A stretch of DNA of 64,000 nt from the NCBI GenBank assembly GCA_022827785.1, contig JAJEIM010000023.1:1-64000 (forward strand). The letters are read 5' to 3'. Origin of the DNA: Acidimicrobiia bacterium. GTDB lineage: Bacteria; Actinomycetota; Acidimicrobiia; Spongiisociales; Spongiisociaceae. The position numbers were made by a program, and so were the translations under genes. Shown here piece after piece: positions 17,282 to 26,913 of this stretch (positions within the stretch are counted from its first letter, which is position 1; every line of letters begins with the position of its first letter). The notes beneath the pieces were generated by a model. That model was not told where the DNA came from. It was given only the letters and a program-made list of their open reading frames with translations, and did not search any database.

Positions 17282-18343
17282 ATGGAACGCAGAGCACTCC
17301 GCAACGGATCAGCCACGGACACCATCGTCGAGGTGGGGAACACCAGGTTCGGGCACGACCCGTTCCCGACCATCGCCGGACCGCGGGCGGTCGAGTCGGA
17401 GGAACAGATCATGGAGGTCGCCACGAAGGTGGCCGAGGCCGGCGCCTCCGTTCTCCGGGGTGGGGTATTCGAGTCGAGTTCCTCGCCGTACGCGTTTCCC
17501 GGACTGGGCGCGCCCGGGCTGGAGCTGTTGCGCGACGCCGGCGCCGAGGTAGGCCTGCCCACGGTTACCAAGGCCCTGGAACCCAAGGACGTCGAGTTGG
17601 TCGCCTCCCACGTGGACATGATCCATGTCGATCCCCGCTCGATGCAGAACTTCGAGTTGCTACGCGTCATCGGCGGGACGGGGAAGCCGGTGCTGCTCGA
17701 GCGCGGCGGATCCGCCACGGTGGACGAGTGGTTATGGGCCGCCGAGTACGTCCTTGCCGCGGACAATGACCAGGTGGTGCTGTGTGAGGGGGGTATCCGC
17801 ACCTTCGAGAAGTCGACCTGGGCCACCCTCGACCTGAGCTCCATCCCGGTACTCAAGGAGATCAGCCACCTGCCTGTCATCGTGGCGCCTTCTGCCGCCG
17901 CCGGCTCCCGGACCAGGATCCAGCCCCTGTCGCTGGCCGCCCAGGGTGTCGGTGCCGACGGGCTGATGGTGGAAGTCCATCCGGACCCTATGGCGTCCCG
18001 GACCGCGGTGTCGCATCAGATCACCTTCGAGATGTTCACCGGTCTCATGGACGCATTGGGCGTCAACCGGGTCCGGATCAACATCGACATGATCGACCGT
18101 GACCTGGTCCGCATGCTGGCGCGCCGGCATCTCATGGTCATGCGAGTGGGCCGGATCAAGGCCCAGCGAGGGATGCCGGTCCACATACCCGAGCGTGAGG
18201 TAGAACTGCTGGCCATCGTCCGGGAGGAAGCGGAGCGCCATGGCCTGGATCCGGCCGAGATCGAGAACGTGTTCGAGGTCATCCTGGAGCAGTCGCGGGA
18301 GACGCAGCGCCGGGAACGGGCTCGATCCTGGTCCCAGGCCTGA
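17282..18343 (+). CDS. DAHP synthase-like domain (degenerate active site) fused to AroQ chorismate mutase
   Basis: A 353-residue two-domain protein. Residues about 15-260 follow the type I-beta DAHP synthase fold closely (LRGGVF, SPYAFPGLG, MQNFELL, SHLPVIV, EVHPDP). Residues about 262-345 are an AroQ chorismate mutase whose Arg, Lys293 and Arg305-Glu306 landmarks are kept. The synthase site is altered: metal Cys is Arg35, the KPR motif is Glu64-Ser-Ser, catalytic Lys is Glu140, a PEP-binding Arg is Gly170, DPSH is APSA at 202-205, and metal Asp is Ala242. Only Glu231 remains. DAHP synthesis is therefore unlikely. Chorismate mutase activity, possibly regulated by the dead domain, is the probable role. 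GAGGAG precedes the ATG. Confidence 0.85.
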   Translation: MERRALRNGSATDTIVEVGNTRFGHDPFPTIAGPRAVESEEQIMEVATKVAEAGASVLRGGVFESSSSPYAFPGLGAPGLELLRDAGAEVGLPTVTKALEPKDVELVASHVDMIHVDPRSMQNFELLRVIGGTGKPVLLERGGSATVDEWLWAAEYVLAADNDQVVLCEGGIRTFEKSTWATLDLSSIPVLKEISHLPVIVAPSAAAGSRTRIQPLSLAAQGVGADGLMVEVHPDPMASRTAVSHQITFEMFTGLMDALGVNRVRINIDMIDRDLVRMLARRHLMVMRVGRIKAQRGMPVHIPEREVELLAIVREEAERHGLDPAEIENVFEVILEQSRETQRRERARSWSQA

Positions 18344-18490
18344 GCTCGCCGCGACCTAGCCCTGGTTATTCCTGTTCCCAGCACACCGACGCGGATCAGA
18401 CCACTCGAACCAGATCCCATTCCCATCACCCGCCCAAACCCCATCCATGAATAACTGGGACTGATGCCCTAGACGATCCGCCGCCTCGGG

Positions 18491-19792
18491 TCAGAAAATG
18501 GTAGCGGCGGTGTCGATGACGTTGTAGTCGTCGTCGGTTACGAGCAGGACCCTCCACTTGTCGAGGGTCGTGCAAGGATGCGAGATCCCGACCCGTACCC
18601 GGGTCCCTACCGGAAGAATGGCGGGATCGTCCGGGCGCACGAAGGCATGCTGGTCATTCAGCTTGACGATCGGGAGCGACCCGCCGGTCGGTAACGGGTC
18701 GATCACCGCGGCGGGACCCTTGTCGGACCCGATGTCGCGCTGTCCGATGTCGAGTAGGGCCAGGTCGACCTGCGGTCTCGATATCACGGTGGCGCCGATC
18801 TCCAGTGCCCCCTGGAAGGGGGTGTAGGCCCAGCCTGGCCGGGTGCTCGGCCCCAGAGCGGCATAGTGGCCATGGTCATGAACCAGGTAGCACCCGGAGC
18901 GGAGCACCAACCGGTAGGAGTCGAGGGAGGCGAGATCGCACTGGACGTGGCGGCGAACCACGTCGAACACGCCGGAGCCTCCGATCGACAGGACCGGCGG
19001 GGCGTCTCCCGAAAATACTCCCTTGGCATGGAATTCGTGGAAGACGCCGGTCACAGAGTCCAGGTAGGCCCCTACCGAACGGAGGCTCTCCGGTGAGCGG
19101 CCCTCGCCCGCGGGCCCCTCGTACGCCCCGATCCCACTCACCACGCCGGTGCCCGACCTGTCGATCTCGCGTGCCACGGCTTCAGCCTCCGTCCGGCTGC
19201 GGCAGCCGGTGCGACCGTTCGGTACCCCGATGTCGATCAAGAACCGGAGTCCGGCCGCCTCGGCACCGGTGCTGTCGATGGCTGCCCGGTAGGCCCTGAC
19301 CACCGCCACCGAGTCGACGAAGCAGTACACCTCCGTTCCTGGCTCTCCCGCCAGCCGGACCAGGGTCTCCAGCGACTGGGGATCGGCCGTCTCGTTGGCC
19401 AGGAGGATCCGGCGTATCCCGAAGCGGTGCGCGGTCACGGCCTGGTGCGGGAGGGCGACGGTGAGTGCCCACGTTCCGTGCTCGAATTGGAGTCTCCAGA
19501 GGGCCGGCGCCATGGTGGTCTTGCCGTGCGGGGCGAGGAGCGCGCCGCGGTCCACGCAGTACCTGCGCATCACCTCGGCGTTATGGACCAGGGCACTGCG
19601 GTGGAGGAGGGCGAACGGAGTGGGAAGGTCCCTCAGGGCGTTCAATCCAGCCGCTCTGATCCCGGCCGGAGTCCAGGACGCCCCGTCACGTTCCGGTGGC
19701 AAGCCCTTCAACCCGACCGGCAAGGGGACCCGGTCGAGCGACCGGAGGGCCTCGTCCATCGCCCGGTAGTCGATTCCTGCAGTGTGTGGCAT
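18491..19792 (-). CDS. PLP-dependent D-threonine aldolase / D-serine dehydratase-like enzyme
   Basis: About 433 residues with an alanine-racemase-type N-terminal barrel (PTPFALLHRSALVHNAEVMRRYC, with the PLP Lys probably in LAPHGKTTMAP) and a C-terminal D-ser_dehydrat domain ending in a metal site (NDQHAFV, then SHPCTTLDKW). Such enzymes cleave or deaminate D-amino acids with Zn or Mn. The start at 19792 has GGAAGAG upstream. A longer start at 19843 is possible. The gene is divergent from the dipeptide ABC operon, which suggests use of imported D-amino acids or peptides. The 18344-18490 gap shows only a weak GTTATTC/GAATAAC inverted repeat. Confidence 0.8.
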   Translation of the reverse strand: MPHTAGIDYRAMDEALRSLDRVPLPVGLKGLPPERDGASWTPAGIRAAGLNALRDLPTPFALLHRSALVHNAEVMRRYCVDRGALLAPHGKTTMAPALWRLQFEHGTWALTVALPHQAVTAHRFGIRRILLANETADPQSLETLVRLAGEPGTEVYCFVDSVAVVRAYRAAIDSTGAEAAGLRFLIDIGVPNGRTGCRSRTEAEAVAREIDRSGTGVVSGIGAYEGPAGEGRSPESLRSVGAYLDSVTGVFHEFHAKGVFSGDAPPVLSIGGSGVFDVVRRHVQCDLASLDSYRLVLRSGCYLVHDHGHYAALGPSTRPGWAYTPFQGALEIGATVISRPQVDLALLDIGQRDIGSDKGPAAVIDPLPTGGSLPIVKLNDQHAFVRPDDPAILPVGTRVRVGISHPCTTLDKWRVLLVTDDDYNVIDTAATIF

Positions 19793-20074
19793 CGTCTCTT
19801 CCACGGCAGCGGTAGGAGCACCCGTACGACGGTCATCGTACATAGTTGACTCGGTACGTCGTAGCGCCGCCGGCCAGGCCGTGCACGGCGGCGATGGAGG
19901 AAACACGCACTCCCCTCCGGGCCCAGCCGGATGGCGCGGTCCCGGAGGGCGCCGGCTGTTCGCTTCCCCGATCCGCCCGTCGCCCGTCGCCCTCGGCGTG
20001 TACGCTTTTCATGATCGGACCACCATCGACGTGGGACGCCGTTTGGTGCGTGACCGATCGACGAAGGGAGAACC

Positions 20075-21865
20075 ATGTTGATGAAGCGAGCCGGCCGCTG
20101 GATCGCAGCGCTGCTGACGCTGGGGATGATCGCCACCGCGTGCGGATCGGACGACTCTGCCCCGGCTACTACCGCAGCCCCGGCTACCACCGCAGCGCCT
20201 GCCACCACTACCGCGACGACGGTGGTCGAGGTAGGGACGACTACCACCACGGAGGCCCCGGCGGGCGCGACTACCACGACCGCGACCACCGAGGCGATGG
20301 AAGAACCCCTGTCGGGCCGCGAGGCCACCGTGGTGATCGGTAAGAAGATGGACAGCGACACCAAGTTCGACCCGGCCCGGGCCTTCGAGGAGTTGTACGT
20401 GCTGGTGCTCGGATCGGTCTACAACACGCTGGTGCAATGGGCGGAGACCGACAACGGGTACGACTACCAGACGCTGGTTCCCGAGTTGGCCACCGAGTGG
20501 TCGTCCAACGACGAAGCCACCCAGTGGACCTTCACGCTGGACCCGAACGCTCGCTTCCACGACGGAGCGCCGGTCACCTCCGCGGACGTGGCCTTCTCGT
20601 TCATGCGCCTGAAGAACGTGGCGGGCACGCCGTCCTACCAGGCGGGCAACATCACCGGCATCGACACCCCCGACGCCCAGACCGTGGTGGTCAACCTGGA
20701 GAACGCGGACGCGGAGTTCCCCGCCCTGACCACCGCCGCCGCTTTCAGCGTGCTCAACAGCGCGCTGGTCCAGGCCAACGGAGGCGCCGCCGGGGATGAT
20801 GCCGCCGAGACCGACAGCGCCGAGGAGTGGTTGGCGCTGAACAGCGCCGGTTCCGGTCCGTTCACCTTCGACTTCTCCGAGCCGGGCAGCCGTCTCGAGA
20901 TCGTCCGTGTGGACGACTACTGGGGTGGCCCGCCCGCCGTCATGGAACGGGTCATCTTCGTGAACATCCCAGAGGCCCAGTCGCGCATCGACGCTCTGAG
21001 CCGCGGCGACATCGACCTGGCGTGGACGGTGATCCCGCACCAGGCGGCCTCGCTGGGCGAGAACTTCACGATCCTCCAGGCCAACACCAACCACTGGTAC
21101 TACGTGATGTTCACGACCGACGCGGTAAACAACAACGCCTTCGTGGCCAACCCGACGGTCCAGCAGGCGCTCAAGTACGCCATCGACTACGACGGCTTGC
21201 AGCGGCTCTGCCCCGGCTACACCGCCAACCGCGTTTACGGGCTGGCGCCGATGCGGCTGGGCGGCATCACGGAGGGTTACGAGCGCGACCTCGACAAGGC
21301 CCGGGAGCTGCTGGCCGAGGCCGGCTATCCCGACGGTTACGACGACCCGGAGAACCCGATCCGCCTGCAGACGTTCCAGTGGAGCGGATTCTGCCCCGGC
21401 TTCGGCGACGTGGCCCAGAAGCTGGCCGCCGACTTCGCGGACATCGGCGTGAAGACCGAGGTCCAGATCCGCGACGTGGGAGTGTTCTTCACCGACTTCC
21501 GCAAGGGTGATCTGGACATCAACGTCAGCGACTGGTTCCCGGAGTATCCGTCCGCGATGAACTCGGCGCAGGTCTCGTTCGCCGACGGGTTCTTGAACTG
21601 GCAGCGGTCGCTTTGGCCCGACAACGCCGAAGGCTGGCCTCTCTATGACGAGATCAAGGCCGCTGGTGACGCGGCGCTGGCGTCGGTCGATCCGGCGGAG
21701 CGGATGAGCCTGCTGAACGACGTGGAGCGGATGGGCCTGGAAGCCAACCCGACCCACCTGATGGTCGAGATTCCGGAGTGGTACCCGCACGTCAACAGCC
21801 TCACGGGCGTCTACTACCACGCCGTCTACCGGTTCGAGCCCTACCGGATGGGCAGGGCTCGGTAG
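20075..21865 (+). CDS. ABC transporter substrate-binding lipoprotein, family 5 (oligopeptide/dipeptide)
   Basis: A 596-residue SBP_bac_5 receptor. It has a signal peptide with lipobox ending ATAC at about residues 23-26, then a low-complexity Thr/Ala/Pro linker (about residues 30-75), then the receptor body (FDPARAFEELYVLVLGSVYNTLVQW, RFHDGAPVTSADVAFSF). AAGGGAG four bases upstream supports the ATG, and a second Met two codons on is also possible. It delivers peptides or similar amides to the downstream permeases. The preceding 19793-20074 gap carries the divergent promoters, but no clear -35/-10 pair was identified. Confidence 0.9.
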   Translation: MLMKRAGRWIAALLTLGMIATACGSDDSAPATTAAPATTAAPATTTATTVVEVGTTTTTEAPAGATTTTATTEAMEEPLSGREATVVIGKKMDSDTKFDPARAFEELYVLVLGSVYNTLVQWAETDNGYDYQTLVPELATEWSSNDEATQWTFTLDPNARFHDGAPVTSADVAFSFMRLKNVAGTPSYQAGNITGIDTPDAQTVVVNLENADAEFPALTTAAAFSVLNSALVQANGGAAGDDAAETDSAEEWLALNSAGSGPFTFDFSEPGSRLEIVRVDDYWGGPPAVMERVIFVNIPEAQSRIDALSRGDIDLAWTVIPHQAASLGENFTILQANTNHWYYVMFTTDAVNNNAFVANPTVQQALKYAIDYDGLQRLCPGYTANRVYGLAPMRLGGITEGYERDLDKARELLAEAGYPDGYDDPENPIRLQTFQWSGFCPGFGDVAQKLAADFADIGVKTEVQIRDVGVFFTDFRKGDLDINVSDWFPEYPSAMNSAQVSFADGFLNWQRSLWPDNAEGWPLYDEIKAAGDAALASVDPAERMSLLNDVERMGLEANPTHLMVEIPEWYPHVNSLTGVYYHAVYRFEPYRMGRAR

Positions 21866-21898
21866 GTCGAGGCCTGGCTCCAGACCTGGAAATCAATC

Positions 21899-21924
21899 GG
21901 GGGGCGGCGCACCGGCCGCCCCCC
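21899..21924 (+). terminator. Strong 10-bp hairpin between receptor and permease genes
   Basis: GGGGGGCGGC and GCCGCCCCCC pair perfectly around a six-base loop, with no T-run. Inside an ABC operon such a stem usually protects or partly terminates the receptor mRNA, giving an excess of receptor over permease. That role is inferred from position. Confidence 0.6.
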
Positions 21925-21970
21925 GGTCTCCCGTCTCGCGCGGCGGGCATCATGAACCGGGGGAGTTGAT

Positions 21971-23008
21971 ATGCGCTGGTACGTGCTCCGGCGGCTGGCT
22001 CTGGTTCCGTTCGTCCTGCTGGGCATGACCGCAATCACGTTCTTCGTCTCCCAGCTGATCCCCATCGATCCGGTGGCCGCCTACCTGGGAGGGCGGGGAG
22101 CGGCCCACTCCGACGAGGCCGAGCGGGCGATCATCGACGCCCTCAACGCCCGCTGGGGATGGGACAAGCCCATCCCGGAGCGTTACTGGATCTACCTGAC
22201 CAACCTGCTCCAAGGCGACATGGGCGACTCGAGCCATACGGCGCGGGGTGTCAGCACCGACCTGGCCAACGTGGTGCCACCCACCATCGAACTGGTGGTG
22301 GCCGCCCTCCTCATAGCCATGGTCTTCGGCATCCCGCTGGGCGTCTTCGCGGCGGCCCGCCGGGGAGGGTTCTGGGACACGGGCTTCAAGGTGATCTCCA
22401 CCCTGGCCATATCGGTGCCTGTGTTCTGGCTGGCCATCGTCGGGTTCACCGTCTTCTACGGGCGCTGGGGCTGGGCGGCCGGACCGGGGCAGCTGGACAT
22501 CTTCACCCGGCCGCCGCCGGAGGTGACTCGGATGGTCACCGTCGACTCGATCCTGGCGCGCCGCTGGGACGCACTCTTCGACACCCTCCACCACCTGGCG
22601 TTCCCCGCCCTGGTGCTGGGACTCGTGATCGGCTTCTACTTCGCGCGGGTGGTGCGCTCCGAGATGGTCGACGCCCTGGAGTCGGACTACGTACGCACCG
22701 CCCGGGGCAAGGGCTTGCGCCGCCGCCTGGTCCTGTACCGCCACGCGCTGCGCAATGCGGTCATCCCAGTGATCACGCTGTCCGGCCTAGCCTTCGGGTC
22801 GTTGCTCATCGGGATCATCGTGGTCGAGCCCGTGGTGGGTTGGCCGGGGCTCGGCCAGTACGCCTTCACGGCTGCCACTCGCCTGGACCTCAACGCCATC
22901 TCGGGAGTGGTGCTGGTGATCAGCCTGGCATACGTCCTGGCCAACCTGGCGGTCGACCTCATGTACACGGTGGCCGACCCGCGGGTGCGCGACGGGATGA
23001 AGTCATGA
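21971..23008 (+). CDS. Dipeptide ABC transporter permease, DppB-like
   Basis: A 345-residue membrane protein starting MRWYVLRRLALVPFVLLGMTAITFFVSQLIP, the standard DppB N terminus, with about six membrane segments. The loop DYVRTARGKGLRRRLVLYRHALRNAVIPVI docks on the ATPases. GGGGGAG precedes the ATG. It overlaps the next permease gene by four bases. Confidence 0.92.
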   Translation: MRWYVLRRLALVPFVLLGMTAITFFVSQLIPIDPVAAYLGGRGAAHSDEAERAIIDALNARWGWDKPIPERYWIYLTNLLQGDMGDSSHTARGVSTDLANVVPPTIELVVAALLIAMVFGIPLGVFAAARRGGFWDTGFKVISTLAISVPVFWLAIVGFTVFYGRWGWAAGPGQLDIFTRPPPEVTRMVTVDSILARRWDALFDTLHHLAFPALVLGLVIGFYFARVVRSEMVDALESDYVRTARGKGLRRRLVLYRHALRNAVIPVITLSGLAFGSLLIGIIVVEPVVGWPGLGQYAFTAATRLDLNAISGVVLVISLAYVLANLAVDLMYTVADPRVRDGMKS

Positions 23009-23883
23009 CATGGGGCCGGGTCCGCCGCTTGGAGGAGGCCGTCGCGTCGACCCGCCTCACTACGGCCCTGGAGTCGCTGCGGCCCCGCACCTTCCTTGAG
23101 TTCTACGGCCTGGCGGTGATCGCGTTGGTGGTGGGCGCGGTGGTCGCCGCCCCGCTGATCGCCCCCGACCCGCTGGCGCAGGACCTGACGGCCCAGCTCG
23201 CCGGCCCGAGCGTCGACCACTGGCTGGGCACCGACAACCTGGGCCGCGACCTGTGGGCGCGGATCCTCTACGGCGGCCGGATATCGATCGTGACCGGCGT
23301 CTTCGTTCTCCTGACCGCAGGCGCGGTCGGCATCGTTTACGGGGCCGTCTCCGGGTATGCGGGCGGGATCGTCGACGCCGTGATGATGCGGATCGTCGAC
23401 ATCTTCCTGTCCTTCCCCTCGATCATGCTGGCGCTGCTGATCTCCGCGGCGCTGGGACCGACCACCCGCAACGCCATCATCGCCATCGCGGCGGCCTGGT
23501 GGCCGGTCTACGCCCGGCTGATCCGGGGCCAGGTGATCGTGGTGAAGGAACGCGAGTTCGTGACCGCCTCGCGGGCGCTGGGGGCCGGGCCGATCCGGAA
23601 CCTGTTCCTGACGGTGCTGCCCAACAGCTTCGGGGTGATGAAGACGATCTTCGTTCTCGATATCGGCTACGCCATCCTGGCCGGGTCGACGCTCAGCTTC
23701 CTGGGCCTCGGCGTCTCGCTACCCACCCCCGAGTGGGGGGTGATGATCCGAGAGGCCCTCCAGTACCCCACCCACTGGTGGTTCATTCTCAGCCCTGGTC
23801 TTGCCCTGATGCTGTTCGTTTCCGCCATCAACTTCGCCGGGGGCATCGTCACCCGGTCGGTCCATGAAATCCCTATCCGCTGA
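23005..23883 (+). CDS. Dipeptide ABC transporter permease, DppC-like
   Basis: A 292-residue permease. The DppC-specific GTDNLGRDLWARILYGGRISIVTG segment lies near residues 75-100, and the EAA-like loop reads EFVTASRALGAGPIRNLFLTVLPN. It partners the DppB-like subunit. The ATGA overlap upstream and the 20-base overlap with the ATPase gene downstream indicate tight translational coupling. Confidence 0.92.
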   Translation: MTWGRVRRLEEAVASTRLTTALESLRPRTFLEFYGLAVIALVVGAVVAAPLIAPDPLAQDLTAQLAGPSVDHWLGTDNLGRDLWARILYGGRISIVTGVFVLLTAGAVGIVYGAVSGYAGGIVDAVMMRIVDIFLSFPSIMLALLISAALGPTTRNAIIAIAAAWWPVYARLIRGQVIVVKEREFVTASRALGAGPIRNLFLTVLPNSFGVMKTIFVLDIGYAILAGSTLSFLGLGVSLPTPEWGVMIREALQYPTHWWFILSPGLALMLFVSAINFAGGIVTRSVHEIPIR

Positions 23884-24994
23884 GACCACCGCAGGTCCGG
23901 CCGGCCCGCCGGGAGCGGACGGGCACCTGCTGTCGGTACGGGACCTACGGGTCACTTTCCGCGCCAAGCGGCCGGTTCGAGCCGTGAACGGCGTGTCCTA
24001 CGACCTCGCCGCCGGGGAACACGTCGGCCTGGTCGGTGAGAGCGGATCCGGTAAAAGCGCCGGGGCGCTCGCGCTGGTGCGGCTGCTGCCCGACTACGCC
24101 GAGTTGGACGGGAGCGTGACGCTGGCCGGCGCCGACCTCATGAGCCTCTCGGAACGCGAACTGCGGAGCATCCGGGGCGACGAGGTGGGAATCGTCTACC
24201 AGGACCCGTTCAGTTCCCTCAACCCGGTCCTGACGGTCGGCAAGCAGCTCACCGAGGTCGTCCGCAAGCACCGGAGCGTTGGGGCCCGGGCGGGCCGCAA
24301 GGAGGCGGCGCGGCTGCTGGAGACCGTGGGCGTTCCCAACGCAGAAGAGCGGATCGCGGATTACCCCCACCAGTTCTCGGGCGGTATGCGGCAGCGGGCG
24401 GTGATCGCCATGGCCGTCTCGCCCCGGCCCGCCCTCCTGATCGCCGATGAACCCACCACCGCCCTCGATGTGACCGTTCAGGCGCAGATCCTCGAGTTGC
24501 TCCAGCAGCTGACCTCGGAGCACGGCACCACCATGCTCCTGATCACCCACGACCTGGGGGTGGTGGCGGGGGTTACGCAGCGGCTGATGGTCATGTACGC
24601 CGGCCGCATCGTCGAGGCCTCGTCCACCGAAGACGTGTTCGCCCGTCCGGCACACCCGTACACGGTCGCCCTCCACCGATCCCTGCCCCGGATCGACACC
24701 CGCCAGGAACGGCTGGTGACGATCGAGGGCCAGCCCCCCGACCCGAGCCATCTCGTCGAGGGATGTCCCTTCGCTCCCCGCTGTCCCTCCCGGATCGATC
24801 GATGCGCGGTGGAGAACCCGCCACTCATGACGCTCCCCACTGCCCGGCGCGCCGCTGCGGCCGGTTGGGAACCGCTAGCGATCCGTGAACGGGACGGCAA
24901 CCCGGTGCCCGGACCGGCCGGCCCGCACCTCACCGCCTGCTGGAACCCCCCTGTACCGGAGGCATCCTCGACCGGCGCGGGAGGCAACGGATGA
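23864..24994 (+). CDS. Dipeptide ABC transporter ATP-binding protein, DppD-like
   Basis: A 376-residue ATPase with Walker A GESGSGKS (residues 58-65), signature FSGGMRQR, Walker [13 protein letters not shown] and switch His in LITHDLG. The C-terminal oligopeptide-transporter extension with its Cys-rich [14 protein letters not shown] motif is present; in relatives this region can hold an Fe-S cluster. It begins inside the end of the upstream permease gene and overlaps the next ATPase gene by four bases. Confidence 0.93.
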   Translation: MKSLSAETTAGPAGPPGADGHLLSVRDLRVTFRAKRPVRAVNGVSYDLAAGEHVGLVGESGSGKSAGALALVRLLPDYAELDGSVTLAGADLMSLSERELRSIRGDEVGIVYQDPFSSLNPVLTVGKQLTEVVRKHRSVGARAGRKEAARLLETVGVPNAEERIADYPHQFSGGMRQRAVIAMAVSPRPALLIADEPTTALDVTVQAQILELLQQLTSEHGTTMLLITHDLGVVAGVTQRLMVMYAGRIVEASSTEDVFARPAHPYTVALHRSLPRIDTRQERLVTIEGQPPDPSHLVEGCPFAPRCPSRIDRCAVENPPLMTLPTARRAAAAGWEPLAIRERDGNPVPGPAGPHLTACWNPPVPEASSTGAGGNG

Positions 24995-26058
24995 GCGCGG
25001 TTAGCCGCGACGCGCCGGCGCTGGTGGAGGTGGAGCATCTGCGGGTCTGGTTCCCCACCGGGCGGGGACCATCCGCCGAGCGGCGTGGCCACATCAAGGC
25101 CGTTGATGGAGTGTCGTTCACCGTCCGGCAAGGTGAGACGCTCGGGCTGGTGGGCGAGTCGGGATGCGGCAAGACCACCACGGCCCGGGCAATCCTCAAG
25201 CTCCTGGAGCCGACCGAGGGGCGGATCGCTTTCGACGGCGTGGACCTGTCGACAGTATCCGGGAGGGAGCTCCGGCTGCTGCGGCGGCGGATGCAGCCCG
25301 TCTTCCAGGATCCCTTCGCCAGCCTCAACCCCAAGCGAACCGTTGCCCGGATCGTGGCGGAGCCGCTGGTCATCCACCGGCAGGGAACGCGCGCCGAGCG
25401 CAGGGACAGGGTGTCCGAGCTACTGGACACGGTCGGGCTCCCACCGGACGCGGCCGGAAGGTACCCGCACGCCTTCAGCGGGGGCCAGCGGCAGCGCATC
25501 GCCATCGCCCGGGCCATGGCCCTGCGCCCCGACCTGATCGTGGCCGACGAGCCGGTCAGCTCGCTGGACGTGAGCATCCGCGCCCAGATACTCAACCTGA
25601 TGAGCGATCTCCAGCAGGAGTTCCGGCTGACCTACGTGGTGATCGCCCACGACCTCGCGCTGGTCCGGCAGGTGACCGATCGGGTGGCCGTCATGTACCT
25701 GGGGAACATCGTCGAGCTCCGGCCCACCGAAGACCTCTACCGGGAACCGCTCCATCCCTACACGGTGGCTCTTCTCTCGTCGGCGCCCATCCCGGACACG
25801 GGAGCGGAGGCCACCCGCCGGCGCATCGTGCTGGAGGGGGACGTGCCGAGCCCCGCAGACCCGCCGGCCGGTTGCCGGTTCCACACCCGCTGCTGGCTGC
25901 GCCGGAAGCTGGACAATCCCGACATCTGCTCCGGCGAGACCCCGCCCCTGACTCCGGTCGAAGGCGGCGAAGGTGCGGTGGCCTGCCATTTCCCGGACGA
26001 GGTGGAATCCTCCTCCGAACGTCGCGAGACCCTGGTAACTATCGCCGGCCGGGAGTGA
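24991..26058 (+). CDS. Dipeptide ABC transporter ATP-binding protein, DppF-like
   Basis: A 355-residue ATPase with Walker [10 protein letters not shown], signature FSGGQRQR, Walker [13 protein letters not shown] and the C-terminal extension with [19 protein letters not shown]. It is the last gene of the five-gene importer. The 110 bases after it hold no gene and only a weak GGCC-rich inverted repeat. Confidence 0.93.
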   Translation: MSAVSRDAPALVEVEHLRVWFPTGRGPSAERRGHIKAVDGVSFTVRQGETLGLVGESGCGKTTTARAILKLLEPTEGRIAFDGVDLSTVSGRELRLLRRRMQPVFQDPFASLNPKRTVARIVAEPLVIHRQGTRAERRDRVSELLDTVGLPPDAAGRYPHAFSGGQRQRIAIARAMALRPDLIVADEPVSSLDVSIRAQILNLMSDLQQEFRLTYVVIAHDLALVRQVTDRVAVMYLGNIVELRPTEDLYREPLHPYTVALLSSAPIPDTGAEATRRRIVLEGDVPSPADPPAGCRFHTRCWLRRKLDNPDICSGETPPLTPVEGGEGAVACHFPDEVESSSERRETLVTIAGRE

Positions 26059-26169
26059 GCCCACCGAGCACCCGCCCTGGTGTGGCGAGTAAGTGCTGGT
26101 GGCCTATTGCCAGTGGGCCACTCAGGAAGCAATCAAGTTCATGTAAAGGCCCGCGCTTGATGCCAGCAA

Positions 26170-26913
26170 CTAAACGAGCATCTCTCCACGGTCCACTACG
26201 GCGACGTGGCCGGTGATGGAGTCGTTGGTTGTCAGCCCCATGAGGGCGGAGACGACATCCTCGAGCGGTGCCAGAGGTACGGCGCCGGACCGGATCTCGG
26301 CGGCGCGATCGGGCGGTAGATAGCGATCCAGCCAGTCGGTGGCCATCCATCCCGGTGCCACGGCATTGACCTGGACGACCGGCGCCAGCGCTCGGGCCAG
26401 GCACGTGGTCAGCGAGACCAGCGCCGCCTTGGATACGACATAGGGGATGGAACTGCCGGTGCTGGTGAATGCGGAGTTCGTGGCGACGTTGACGATCTTG
26501 CCGGCGCCCCGGGCCACCATCCCCGGCCCCACCGCCCGGGAGCACAGGAAGGCACCCGTGAGGTTGACATCCATGATGCGGCGCCATTCCTCCTCTGTAA
26601 TGGCGTCGAGGTCTGGGAAGGGGATGTAGCTAGTGATCCCGGCATTGTTGACCAGAACGTCCACGGGGCCCAGTACCCGCTCGACGGTGGCCACCATCGC
26701 CGCCACTGCGGCACCGTCCGCCACGTCGGCCCGGACAGCCAGCGCACGTCCTCCGTCCCGATCGATCTCGTCTACCACTTGCTCGGCCGCATCCCGCGAC
26801 CGCGAGTAGTTGACAGCAACCCGCGCTCCGGACCGTCCCATGGCCAGCGCGATCTCGCGACCCAGCCCGGTCCCGCCCCCTGTCACCAGGACCACCCTTC
26901 CGTTGATCTTCAT
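26170..26913 (-). CDS. SDR-family oxidoreductase
   Basis: A 247-residue classical short-chain dehydrogenase. The nucleotide motif is TGGGTGLG (residues about 11-18), NNAG lies near residue 90, and the catalytic Tyr-Lys pair is in YVVSK. The end ITGHVAVVDRGEMLV replaces the usual V-DGG tail. The start ATG overlaps the stop of the class V enzyme gene (ATGA), so it is the third gene of a TPP enzyme/PLP enzyme/SDR operon. The substrate is unknown; a carbonyl product of the upstream enzymes is a reasonable guess. Confidence 0.87.
   Translation of the reverse strand: MKINGRVVLVTGGGTGLGREIALAMGRSGARVAVNYSRSRDAAEQVVDEIDRDGGRALAVRADVADGAAVAAMVATVERVLGPVDVLVNNAGITSYIPFPDLDAITEEEWRRIMDVNLTGAFLCSRAVGPGMVARGAGKIVNVATNSAFTSTGSSIPYVVSKAALVSLTTCLARALAPVVQVNAVAPGWMATDWLDRYLPPDRAAEIRSGAVPLAPLEDVVSALMGLTTNDSITGHVAVVDRGEMLV

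Noticed and set aside
17282-18343. Sequencing errors as the cause of the lost DAHP synthase residues
   Set aside because: Six separate sites are changed without any frameshift and the surrounding residues are well kept.
20160-20310. Repetitive ACC/GCC-rich DNA resembling a repeat array
   Set aside because: It encodes the Thr/Ala/Pro linker of the peptide-binding lipoprotein.
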